Translations under genes and position numbers: made by a program
Shown here: in pieces, positions 57,391 to 64,000 of the stretch
Layout of the letters: each line of letters starts with the position of its first letter
Numbering within the stretch: position 1 is the first letter of the stretch
The notes under the pieces: generated by a model
What the model saw: only the letters and a program-made list of their open reading frames with translations
Told to the model about the DNA's origin: nothing
Databases searched by the model: none
NCBI GenBank assembly: GCA_000953695.1
Contig: LN554847.1
Coordinates: 685,801 to 749,800 of the forward strand
Length of the DNA stretch: 64,000 nucleotides
Reading direction: 5' to 3'
Source of the DNA: Aliivibrio wodanis
GTDB lineage: Bacteria; Pseudomonadota; Gammaproteobacteria; Enterobacterales; Vibrionaceae

Positions 57391-58068
57391 TTAAGAAAGA
57401 ACTTCGGTGATCAAAGCTTTTAGTTCTTTTACTTCAGTGCGTAATTCAAAAACTTCTTTTTCTAACTCATCAATACGGATATTAATTATTTTTGGGTTTA
57501 TATCATTGTTATTTGATGGCAGTGGAGGTGTGATCGCATTATTAAGCTCAGAACAAGATAACTCTCCGCAAAATAAGTGTCCGTATCGTGCTTCACGCTT
57601 GCCTGGCTCTTTAATAAGTTTACGTACTTTTGGGGTTCCTTCATCTTCTGCAAGCTTATTCAAAACACTTTCAACTTGAGCTACATTTTCAAATTCACAT
57701 AAACGTTGGGTTCGAGTGCGGAGTTCTCCAGGAGTTTGAGGGCCACGTAAGAATAAAATACATAAAACTGCAATTTCTTGTTTAGATAATTTAAGACTAC
57801 CAAATTCTGTATTACAAAAACGATGCTGATATTTTGCGACTCGTGCATTACCTCGAGTCTCATCAGTAACAATATGCTCTTGGATAAGTGTATTCAACGT
57901 ATCTAATACCTGTGAATCACTAAACGATACGACAGGCTCTCGATTACTTTTTTGATTACATGCTGTAGTTAATGCATTTAACGTTAGTGGGTAATATTCA
58001 GGTGTCGTGATCTCTTTCTCTATCAGACAGCCAATTACGCGGATCTCTTCTTGGTTAAATATTCTCAT
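57391..58068 (-). CDS. YceH family (DUF480) protein
   Basis: A 225-residue protein with two winged-helix-like parts: EEIRVIGCLIEKEITTPEYYPLTLNAL at the start, LCILFLRGPQTPGELRTRTQRLCEF in the middle, and a carboxyl coiled coil (IRIDELEKEVFELRTEVKEL). The fold suggests DNA or protein binding, but the family is uncharacterised. It leads the two-gene unit with the GIY-YIG gene. Confidence 0.87.
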   Translation of the reverse strand: MRIFNQEEIRVIGCLIEKEITTPEYYPLTLNALTTACNQKSNREPVVSFSDSQVLDTLNTLIQEHIVTDETRGNARVAKYQHRFCNTEFGSLKLSKQEIAVLCILFLRGPQTPGELRTRTQRLCEFENVAQVESVLNKLAEDEGTPKVRKLIKEPGKREARYGHLFCGELSCSELNNAITPPLPSNNNDINPKIINIRIDELEKEVFELRTEVKELKALITEVLS

Positions 58069-58224
58069 TATTTATCAATCCTTTCTTTTCTCAAAGTTCC
58101 CATACGATAAAAAATGTGAACTCTGTTACTAAATACAGCTGTTAACCATATAATTAATGGTCATCCCCTATTCTATCCATGATAGTATTCTTTCGTTAGT
58201 TTAATATCAATTGGAGAAATATAC

Positions 58225-58635
58225 ATGGGACTTTTTAGTAGTCGCTCTACTACCGCATCTTTATCTATTATTGCAAAAGGGTGCCGTGTTACTGGAAACA
58301 TTGAGTCAGATCAAAGCATTCAAATTGATGGCTTTGTTCATGGGAACATTTCTACCGATGCTGAAGTTATTATTACCCCAACAGGTCGAGTGCAAGGTGA
58401 CATTAAGGCTGGATTGGTATTAATTAACGGCTTAGTTGAAGGAACCTGTCAAGGTAATGAAGTAAACATTCAACCTAAAGGTAAGTTCAAAGGAGCGATG
58501 CAAACACAACAGCTAACCATTGAAAAAGGTGGCTTACTTATCGGTGAAAACCGTGAAGTTGTTGAAGTAGAAAAAGTTACGAAGATTTCTTCAACCGAAA
58601 CAGTATCAAAAGAAGAAGATAAAGCAGCTTCTTAA
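58225..58635 (+). CDS. bactofilin-family cytoskeletal protein
   Basis: A 136-residue polymer-forming protein. After a short hydrophobic start (MGLFSSRSTTASLSIIAKG), residues 20-110 are the bactofilin right-handed beta-helix: GCRVTGNIESDQSIQIDG, VQGDIKAGLVLINGLVEG and GNEVNIQPKGKFKGAM. Bactofilins form filaments on the inner membrane that position wall enzymes. The tail is charged and disordered. No peptidase partner is adjacent. Confidence 0.9.
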   Translation: MGLFSSRSTTASLSIIAKGCRVTGNIESDQSIQIDGFVHGNISTDAEVIITPTGRVQGDIKAGLVLINGLVEGTCQGNEVNIQPKGKFKGAMQTQQLTIEKGGLLIGENREVVEVEKVTKISSTETVSKEEDKAAS

Positions 58636-58742
58636 TCGATTAAATTTATTTTTTTAGCACTGTATTGATCTTGTTATTGTTTTCATTGCTATATTTGTGA
58701 TTTAATCAAGAAAGTGACTATTAAATATTATAGGAAATAAAA

Positions 58743-59051
58743 ATGAACAACGTTTTTGAAATCATCAACCAAGCACGCCGTAAAAATAAACTTAAACGTG
58801 AGCTACAAGATAACCAAAAGAAAATTCGTGATAACCAAAAGCGTGTAATTCTACTAGAAAACATGTTGGATTATATTCACCCTTCTATGTCGACGAGCGA
58901 AATCATTGCTATCGTAGAGAATATGAAAGCCGATTATGAAGACCGTGTTGATGACCACATCATCACCAGTGCTGAAATTTCAAAATCACGTCGTGATATC
59001 AGCCGTAAGATCCGTGAGTTAACTGAAGCTGACAAAAAAGCGAATAAATAA
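58743..59051 (+). CDS. coiled-coil protein, 102 aa
   Basis: A highly charged, helical protein with two predicted coils: [20 protein letters not shown] and [20 protein letters not shown], joined by a less charged middle. It has no signal peptide. I do not recognise the family, and the small size with basic ends suggests RNA or DNA contact. Its terminator was split by the insertion sequence, so its transcript may now read into the IS left end. Confidence 0.65.
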   Translation: MNNVFEIINQARRKNKLKRELQDNQKKIRDNQKRVILLENMLDYIHPSMSTSEIIAIVENMKADYEDRVDDHIITSAEISKSRRDISRKIRELTEADKKANK

Positions 59052-59076
59052 TATTAAATATAATGAAAAATGGAGG

Positions 59077-59088
59077 CCTATTCGCCTC
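59077..59088 (+). repeat. target-site duplication, left copy
   Basis: CCTATTCGCCTC directly before the IS left end, identical to the right copy at 60499-60510. Twelve bases fits the 11-13 base duplications of the IS4 group. Confidence 0.95.
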
Positions 59089-59114
59089 TAATGCCGATCA
59101 TTTAAGGTAAATAT

Positions 59115-59136
59115 GATCGGTTGACCGATCCTTTTT
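59115..59136 (+). terminator. terminator hairpin inside IS left end
   Basis: GATCGG, loop TTGA, CCGATC then CTTTTT. It would stop transcription entering from the flanking gene before it reaches the transposase. Confidence 0.65.
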
Positions 59137-59143
59137 AGATGTC

Positions 59144-59176
59144 AAAATCCAAGTGTATTTTATGCACTTGGATTTT
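59144..59176 (+). promoter_or_regulatory. hairpin before the transposase start
   Basis: AAAATCCAAGTG pairs with CACTTGGATTTT around nine bases, ending one base before the ATG. In a read-through transcript it would hide the likely ribosome-binding GGA. Comparable start-hiding structures are known in IS10 and IS50. Confidence 0.6.
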
Positions 59177-59177
59177 T

Positions 59178-60485
59178 ATGGATGTTTCTCAAGCTCTAAA
59201 CATAATCAATGACTGGAAACCTAGCAACGTAGAGACACTCGCTGATTTACTTCCAATCCATCTGATTGATGAGGCTTATTCTCTCACTGATACGGTGACG
59301 ATGAGGAAGCGAAAGCTTACTCTTGAATCAATGGTATGGTTACTTGTTGGTATGGCTATCTATAACAATAAATCCATGAAGGATTTAGTTAATCAGCTTG
59401 ATATTGTAGACCGTACAGGTAAAGCTTTTGTCGCGCCTAGTGCCCTTACTCAGCGCCGAAAAAATCTAGGTGAAGCAGCAATGAAAGCAGTCTTTGAGCG
59501 AATGACAAGTTCCTGGCTTAAGAGTGCTAATCTTCCTAAATGGAATGGGCTAACTCTCTTAGGGGTTGATGGGGTTGTATGGAGAACACCTGATAACCAG
59601 CAAAATGAAGAGGCTTTTTCTCGCCAAAAAGGAACTCAATATCCACAGGTAAGAATGGTTTGCCAAATGGAGCTAAGCAGCCACCTTATTACAGCGAGCG
59701 CTTTCGATAATTACAATACAAATGAAATGATATTGGCAGAGAAGTTAATAGATAGCACACCTGACCATAGCGTAACCATGTTCGATAAGGGGTTCTATTC
59801 ATTAGGATTACTACATAAATGGCAGATGACAGGCTCAGAGCGTCACTGGCTGATCCCCCTTAAAAAAAATACTCAGTATGAAATAATTCGATCGCTAGGT
59901 CGTAATGACAAACTTGTTATTCTTCGAAGTAACCCAAGAGCAAGAAAACTGTTTTCTGATTTACCTGAAACGATGACAGCTCGTCTCGTGACTCGAAAAA
60001 TTAAAGGAAAAGATTATCAAGTTCTGACGTCAATGATTGACCCATTACGTTACCCATTAAAAGATATTATTGGTCTTTATGAGCATCGTTGGGAAATAGA
60101 ATTGGGTTACCGAGAGCAGAAACAATACATGTTAGGAAATCGCTTAACACTACGAAGCCGTCTACCTGAATTAGTGAAACAAGAACTATGGGGTATCTTG
60201 TTGACTTATAATTTAATTCGCTACCAAATGGTAGAGCTTTGCTTTAATTTAAAAGGAAATTATCTCCCTTATCAATTGAGTTTTAATGGGACACTTGCTC
60301 ATGTATCTGCGTTATTAGTTGGTTTACCATACTCAACGCCAGGGGCGATCCCTCGACAATTAAAAGGCTTCCATCAGATGGCTGAAAGCTTAATACTTGA
60401 TAGGCGAAGAGAAAGAACATTCCCTCGAATGGTAAAACCAAGACCTCAACGATATGCCAGAAACAAGAATGCCGTTCACCCTTAA
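59178..60485 (+). CDS. IS4-family transposase
   Basis: A 435-residue DDE transposase with an IS4 amino-terminal domain (residues 1-95, [20 protein letters not shown]) and a catalytic domain. The first aspartate is in [12 protein letters not shown] near residue 128, the second in [11 protein letters not shown] near 201, and the glutamate in the YREK motif [11 protein letters not shown] near 305. All are intact, so it is probably active. The ATG at 59178 is chosen to match E. coli IS4, with GGA upstream; the frame is open 13 codons earlier through the hairpin. Confidence 0.95.
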   Translation: MDVSQALNIINDWKPSNVETLADLLPIHLIDEAYSLTDTVTMRKRKLTLESMVWLLVGMAIYNNKSMKDLVNQLDIVDRTGKAFVAPSALTQRRKNLGEAAMKAVFERMTSSWLKSANLPKWNGLTLLGVDGVVWRTPDNQQNEEAFSRQKGTQYPQVRMVCQMELSSHLITASAFDNYNTNEMILAEKLIDSTPDHSVTMFDKGFYSLGLLHKWQMTGSERHWLIPLKKNTQYEIIRSLGRNDKLVILRSNPRARKLFSDLPETMTARLVTRKIKGKDYQVLTSMIDPLRYPLKDIIGLYEHRWEIELGYREQKQYMLGNRLTLRSRLPELVKQELWGILLTYNLIRYQMVELCFNLKGNYLPYQLSFNGTLAHVSALLVGLPYSTPGAIPRQLKGFHQMAESLILDRRRERTFPRMVKPRPQRYARNKNAVHP

Positions 60486-60497
60486 GTGAACGGCATT
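60468..60497. repeat. terminal palindrome at IS right end
   Basis: AATGCCGTTCAC, loop CCTTAA, GTGAACGGCATT: a perfect 12-bp inverted repeat including the transposase stop and the right inverted repeat. It may terminate the transposase message. Confidence 0.85.
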
Positions 60498-60498
60498 A

Positions 60499-60510
60499 CC
60501 TATTCGCCTC
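60499..60510 (+). repeat. target-site duplication, right copy
   Basis: CCTATTCGCCTC immediately after the IS right end, identical to the left copy. Confidence 0.95.
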
Positions 60511-60535
60511 CATTTTTTTATCCTACTTTTCAATT

Positions 60536-60979
60536 TTATATATTTGCTAGCTCAGCTAATGCCTCAGAAGTCACATCCTCAACAGCTAAAAACATAGACT
60601 TAATTTCCCCTGTTGTACTTCTCATGGGGTTTAACGTGACATTTTGGTACATAAATTCACTTTGTTGAGTTATTGGTCGAACATTACGACAACGAAATAG
60701 ATAAGGCCTTTGTCGCCAGATAACAAAACTGCGTGTTCCTAAATCAAACACTGGTTTAGATTTTGCTTTAAACCATGCCCCATCGATCTCAGGAAAAACA
60801 TCAAATAATGATTTCCCCATCACATCATGCGATTGCTTTCCACTATGGTGAGTCATGAACCCATTCCAAAGATGAATATTAAAGTCTTTATCGAGAACAA
60901 TCAGGCCAACATCAACATTTTGCACCATGTCGACCATCCAATGAAACTGTTCAAACTCCGCAGGGATCCCATTCATCAT
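60536..60979 (-). CDS. PAS-domain protein
   Basis: A 147-residue cytoplasmic protein that is essentially one PAS domain: VDMVQNVDVGLIVLDKDFNIHLWNGFM at the start, then GKSLFDVFPE and a carboxyl sheet. It has no output domain, so it probably works through the CheY-CheC fusion whose gene it overlaps by four bases (ATGA). The pairing suggests that ligand or redox input is passed to a chemotaxis-type phosphatase. Its terminator was broken by the IS insertion. Confidence 0.8.
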   Translation of the reverse strand: MMNGIPAEFEQFHWMVDMVQNVDVGLIVLDKDFNIHLWNGFMTHHSGKQSHDVMGKSLFDVFPEIDGAWFKAKSKPVFDLGTRSFVIWRQRPYLFRCRNVRPITQQSEFMYQNVTLNPMRSTTGEIKSMFLAVEDVTSEALAELANI

Positions 60980-61980
60980 TCATCATCCAGTAAATAAGCA
61001 AGTTTATTATCTAAAATTGGCAGTGATTCATCAACAATCATTAGGAGCATGTCGCACTTTATCTCAGTGCCATCGATGTTGTAACTAACTTCAAACGCCA
61101 TTAATCGATTAAACGAACCTTTTGTTGATTCAACCACACTATCAACAGAAATATGCTGACCAAGTAAAACTGGTGCACTTTGGAAGAAACGCACTTCAGC
61201 TTGCTCTCCAATACCTTTTAAAAATGCACCAACCAAAATATTGGAAACATCCATAAGCAATTCTAATTCTAAGCTGCTGTTATCTGATTCTGGATAATCC
61301 ATTAACTTAATGAGATCAGTAACACTAGAATCACTTAATAATACTAATGCTTCACCTGCAATACCCTCACCACTAAAGCCTTGGCAAACTCCTGACATGT
61401 CCTGATTACTTGCTAAATGACGCAGTGTCATTTGTAATTCACTCATTTCAAATAAATTCACATTTGGTAAGGGCATATGAACAAAAACATCAAAATGTCG
61501 AGCTAATGAGTCAGCAGCACGGCCAATTGCAACATTGGCAACTTCTAGATAAATATCACGACGTCTAAGTTGGATTGGTGTTATTGGTTGTGGGGAGTAA
61601 ACAGCCTGTCGCTCTGGTTGTATACCAATAGAATCAAGTGTAGATACTAATGTCGGTTTATCTACTGGTTTTTTTATAAAGGATTTTGCCCCCAGATCCG
61701 CCACTCGTTGTTGTGCTTTTGGTTGAATATCACCAGAAACTACCACCACTTGTGTTGGAATACCACGACGTTTCATTTCCTCCAACGTGCCGTAACCATC
61801 CAGCTCAGGCATTGTCAGATCAAGGAACAATAAATCATATGTGTTAGCTTCTAGTTTCTCAATTGCATCCCAACCATGTTGGGCAAACTCAATAGTTGCA
61901 CCCCATGAAGAAGGTATCACACGAGCTAATTGTTTTCGAGCTAATGCAGAGTCATCGCAAATTAAGATGGATATTGCCAT
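60976..61980 (-). CDS. response-regulator receiver fused to a CheC/CheX-like phosphatase domain
   Basis: A 334-residue protein: receiver domain at residues 1-120 with phosphorylation Asp54 (LLFLDLTMPE), acidic pair CDDS and lysine in FIKKPVDKP, then a CheC/CheX-like domain from about 140. The phosphatase motif reads LLMDVSNILVGAF, with aspartate where glutamate is usual in ExxN, so activity may be reduced. Such fusions in vibrios may tune CheY phosphate levels. It is the first gene of the pair with the PAS protein. Confidence 0.83.
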   Translation of the reverse strand: MAISILICDDSALARKQLARVIPSSWGATIEFAQHGWDAIEKLEANTYDLLFLDLTMPELDGYGTLEEMKRRGIPTQVVVVSGDIQPKAQQRVADLGAKSFIKKPVDKPTLVSTLDSIGIQPERQAVYSPQPITPIQLRRRDIYLEVANVAIGRAADSLARHFDVFVHMPLPNVNLFEMSELQMTLRHLASNQDMSGVCQGFSGEGIAGEALVLLSDSSVTDLIKLMDYPESDNSSLELELLMDVSNILVGAFLKGIGEQAEVRFFQSAPVLLGQHISVDSVVESTKGSFNRLMAFEVSYNIDGTEIKCDMLLMIVDESLPILDNKLAYLLDDE

Positions 61981-62106
61981 CTGGAGTACCTTTTTAAATA
62001 AAACTAACTTTAGTATAACAAGGAATTAGCTCTATGAATACAGTATGGCATATACAAAAAAGGAACCCGAAGGTCCCTACTTATCTATCTAATTGATTTT
62101 ATTGTA

Positions 62107-62460
62107 TTATGTCTTCTTAAGTAATGGCGCTGATATTTTTGCATCTTTTAATTTGAACCAAAGATAAGTAGCAACAATAGAGAAAAATAAATATGAAACC
62201 GAGAAGATAAATGGAGAGGTGATTAGCTCAGACTGCATACCTAAAACAACACCGACAATCGTCACAGCCATTTTAGCAAATAAACCTAATAGAAGAAGTA
62301 ACAATGCTAATTGTGGGTATCGAGTTGTTCTAAAAGCAAACCAATGGCAGCACCCGACTGCTAACGTAGCAATACTTAGCCCTAAAATAAAAGAATGTAA
62401 ATGCTCAGCAGACGCAACGCCACCTAATGTAGAGACTAAAAAAATAAATAGTAATTTCAT
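62107..62460 (-). CDS. small membrane protein, four helices
   Basis: A 117-residue protein with four hydrophobic segments (about residues 3-20, 26-43, 52-70 and 84-102) and a basic tail ending LLKKT. I recognise no family. The 5' region contains a symmetric operator-like sequence about 110 bases upstream. It stands alone. Confidence 0.6.
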   Translation of the reverse strand: MKLLFIFLVSTLGGVASAEHLHSFILGLSIATLAVGCCHWFAFRTTRYPQLALLLLLLGLFAKMAVTIVGVVLGMQSELITSPFIFSVSYLFFSIVATYLWFKLKDAKISAPLLKKT

Positions 62461-62567
62461 AACATACCTCGAAGAAAAATTGAGAGCATCCGTTCATTTT
62501 TGGAATCTTTGTTTTCGTTATATTCTATCGCTTTTTATTTTGAATTCAACTATGTAAAAAAACCAAC

Positions 62568-62587
62568 TTGTAACTATAATGTTACAA
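62568..62587. promoter_or_regulatory. operator-like palindrome (TyrR-box-like)
   Basis: TTGTAAC-TATAAT-GTTACAA, a perfect seven-base inverted repeat with a six-base spacer. The core TGTAAC-N6-GTTACA agrees with the TyrR box TGTAAA-N6-TTTACA except at the inner base pair. It lies about 108 bases upstream of the membrane-protein gene. The centre looks like a -10 box, so a repressor bound here could block a promoter. Confidence 0.4.
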
Positions 62588-62741
62588 ACTAAAAAGGCTA
62601 TTTATAATTTTAGGGAGCAAAGCTTATACAAAGGCAAACGGTCTTATATTTAAAACACAAAATGTAACAAGACAGTTAAAATTGGTGTTTTGTTTTCAAT
62701 GTAAAAAGTTTTGTAAAAGATCATTTCTTTGATATAGGTAT

Positions 62742-62768
62742 AAAAAAAGCACTCAGTATTGAATGCTT
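62742..62768 (-). terminator. terminator of the DUF3332 gene
   Basis: On the minus strand AAGCATTCA, loop ATAC, TGAGTGCTT followed by a run of T, about 30 bases beyond the stop codon. Confidence 0.82.
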
Positions 62769-62798
62769 AAAGTGAATATGGCTTGTTATTTATATCTA

Positions 62799-63350
62799 TT
62801 AAGCCTGTGTACTAGATACGTAATTATCCAATTCTGTAACCTTTACTATCGTGATATATTGTCCATCAAGATAAAAAGCTACACTGTCCTCTATTTTCTC
62901 GCCACGTAAAACTTGTTGAGTTCCGTCCAATAAAGAGATATGCATTTCTAATGTATTTTCATCAAGTTGCTTAACTGAAGTGCTTTTAATATTATTATTC
63001 ACTTGAAGAGGGGCGATTGGTGCTTTTGTCATTGATGAATCAATTTTATCATTAACCTTAAATACAGCACTACCAACATCTTTATCTACTAATGCTGGGC
63101 TCTTACCTGTAATGATATTTTTACCAGTCCAAAATTCAATGGAATTAAAGATAAATAAGTCAGCTGCTGCGGTAATACCATAAACAGGAGCAAGTAAAAT
63201 ATATAATCCGGCACGGCCATAGCGATTATCTACTGCTTTTAAATTACCAAAAGTAACCAGTTGAGTAACTCCCATCTGACCCATGCAGCCAGTCAATGTA
63301 GTGATACCTAACGCAACTGCCACTGCAATTTTGATTTTTTTAACGTTCAT
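62799..63350 (-). CDS. DUF3332 lipoprotein
   Basis: A 183-residue lipoprotein: lipobox TLTGC, then GQMGVTQLVTFGNLKAVDNRYGRAGLYILLAPVYGI, the conserved text of DUF3332. A membrane-associated middle is followed by a soluble end. The family is uncharacterised. The ATG at 63350 has GAGAA upstream and gives the best signal; a longer frame opens 16 codons earlier. Confidence 0.8.
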   Translation of the reverse strand: MNVKKIKIAVAVALGITTLTGCMGQMGVTQLVTFGNLKAVDNRYGRAGLYILLAPVYGITAAADLFIFNSIEFWTGKNIITGKSPALVDKDVGSAVFKVNDKIDSSMTKAPIAPLQVNNNIKSTSVKQLDENTLEMHISLLDGTQQVLRGEKIEDSVAFYLDGQYITIVKVTELDNYVSSTQA

Positions 63351-63652
63351 AATGTTCTCATTGTTTTGTTTATATTTTAACGCCGCGAATAATATCAACC
63401 AATTTTTTTTAAAAATAGACTGTAGATCATGATTTTACAGAAAAACGTCATAATTAGTCATTTTTATGACCATGACAAATATGTAATGTTAGATTGAAAA
63501 AATGTGGTGTAATTTTCATACAAGCTATTCCAAAACATATAAAGTGCTGATAAACTCCGCGCAGATTAACGTGACCTCTGTCATGTTTCTTTAAAACAAT
63601 CAAAAAATACATACATTAAATTGTAATAAACTTTCAACTCACTGAGATTGCG
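63351..63652. other. intergenic region before the MFS gene
   Basis: AT-rich, 302 bases, holding the divergent promoters of the DUF3332 and MFS genes. A weak CRP-like sequence (GTGACCTCTGTCAT near 63573) was noted but not called. No gene or hairpin with a T run seen. Confidence 0.45.
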
Positions 63653-64000
63653 ATGAAAAATATCGATAAAGCAATGCGTATCCTGCTTGCAGGCTTTTGT
63701 ATTAACCTATGTCTAGGAATTCTTTACGCATGGAGCGTATTCAACAAAGCTCTTGTTACTGATATGGGCTGGACGGCGTCACAAGCCTCTCAACCTTATG
63801 CAACTGCAACAATCACTTTTTCTATCTGTCTTTTAGTTGCAGGTATCCTTCAAGATCGCATGGGGCCACGTCTAATTCTTATTTTCGGCACAATTTTAGT
63901 TGGTCTTGGCATGATCGCATCAAGCTTTGCTGATACTGTATTAATGCTAAACCTAACCTTTGGTGTTATGACAGGTGCTGGTATTGGCTTTGGTTATGCG
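63653..64000 (+). CDS. MFS transporter, OFA type, 5' part only
   Basis: The first 116 codons of a carrier that runs off the window. MKNIDKAMRILLAGFCINLCLGILYAWSVF, then ATITFSICLLVAGILQDRMGPRLILIFG, is typical of the oxalate/formate antiporter family, where the motif QDRMGPR corresponds to the MFS A motif between helices 2 and 3. Substrate unknown; relatives in Vibrio are called L-lactate or oxalate carriers. Confidence 0.82.
   Translation, partial: MKNIDKAMRILLAGFCINLCLGILYAWSVFNKALVTDMGWTASQASQPYATATITFSICLLVAGILQDRMGPRLILIFGTILVGLGMIASSFADTVLMLNLTFGVMTGAGIGFGYA

Larger units (their letters stand above)
59089..60498 (+). mobile_element. complete IS4-group insertion sequence, 1410 bp
   Basis: Bounded by imperfect inverted repeats: left TAATGCCGATCATTTAAGG (59089-59107), right, read inward, TAATGCCGTTCACTTAAGG (60480-60498), 17 of 19 matched. 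Identical 12-base direct repeats flank it. It carries one intact transposase gene. The ends and transposase closely resemble E. coli IS4 (from memory). It appears recently inserted because the duplications are identical and the gene is open. Confidence 0.96.
59066..60517. other. terminator interrupted by the IS4 element
   Basis: Joining the flanks and removing one target copy restores AAAAATGGAGGC-CTATTC-GCCTCCATTTTT, a 12-bp perfect stem with a T run, i.e. a bidirectional terminator between the coiled-coil gene and the converging PAS gene. The left arm (59066-59077) and right arm (60506-60517) are now 1.4 kb apart. Confidence 0.9.
62461..62798. other. intergenic region of 338 bases
   Basis: Contains the operator-like palindrome at 62568-62587 and the DUF3332 terminator at 62742-62768. 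The middle portion is AT-rich with no gene I can support. Confidence 0.5.

Noticed and set aside
63570-63590. CRP site upstream of the MFS gene
   Set aside because: GTGACCTCTGTCAT agrees only in part with TGTGA-N6-TCACA; too weak to call.

Overview
This window is a chromosomal stretch from a marine gammaproteobacterium of the Vibrionaceae, most likely Aliivibrio (A. fischeri / A. salmonicida group). The evidence is the visibly AT-rich sequence, dense use of poly-A/poly-T bounded terminators, and Vibrio-type genes such as the VxrABC two-component locus, DUF3010, DUF3332 and HlyU-family proteins, a YfcZ/YiiS protein, pntAB, the Pat acetyltransferase and Vibrio-type tyrosine recombinases. No rRNA, tRNA or CRISPR array was recognised. 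The species cannot be fixed from the sequence alone.

Layout. 1-5.6 kb: small lipoprotein, DUF3010 protein, a periplasmic-sensor HD-GYP phosphodiesterase, glutamate symporter GltS and an outer-membrane barrel. 5.8-15.7 kb: ABC exporter, CobW/YjiA-type GTPase, ribosome-assembly GTPase YlqF/RbgA, EAL phosphodiesterase, chemoreceptor, DUF2797 protein, DEAD-box helicase, a 48-bp palindromic repeat and PpnP. 15.7-20.7 kb: orphan PstS-like protein, AraC regulator, SgrR-like regulator, HemF-like protein and a zinc-ribbon protein. 20.8-24 kb: vxrA-vxrB-vxrC-UPF0181 operon. 24.1-31.2 kb: TraF-like protein, MogA, and a tightly packed TonB receptor / YfiR / diguanylate cyclase operon. 31.2-35.7 kb: Pat acetyltransferase, SPOR lipoprotein and a frameshifted D-Ala-D-Ala ligase. 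35.8-40.6 kb: a small accessory segment between two tyrosine recombinases, with an internally duplicated small protein, YciH, a PhyH dioxygenase and a PhnA-type protein. 40.9-50.3 kb: pntAB, HlyU-family and OmpA-like proteins, and an efflux operon (TetR / TolC / HlyD / two ABC-2 permeases) that encodes no ATPase. 50.8-59 kb: YfcZ/YiiS, cold-shock protein, a 20-residue-repeat secreted protein, LysR, acyltransferase, an NAD pair (nadD-like / nadE), YhbQ-type GIY-YIG protein, YceH, bactofilin and a coiled-coil protein. 59.1-60.5 kb: a complete IS4-group insertion sequence with a 12-bp target duplication, sitting inside a transcription terminator. 60.5-64 kb: PAS protein and CheY-CheC fusion, membrane protein, DUF3332 lipoprotein and the start of an OFA-type MFS transporter cut by the window edge.

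Themes. Three c-di-GMP enzymes (HD-GYP, EAL, GGDEF) and two chemotaxis-type proteins point to strong control of the sessile/motile switch. Envelope sensing is represented by Vxr, YfiR and OmpA/SPOR lipoproteins. The most notable items are the IS4 element that split a bidirectional terminator, the single-base frameshift in ddl, the TonB-YfiR-GGDEF operon, the ATPase-less ABC-2 operon, and a Pat enzyme that retains a histidine at the place of the acyl-CoA synthetase catalytic histidine.
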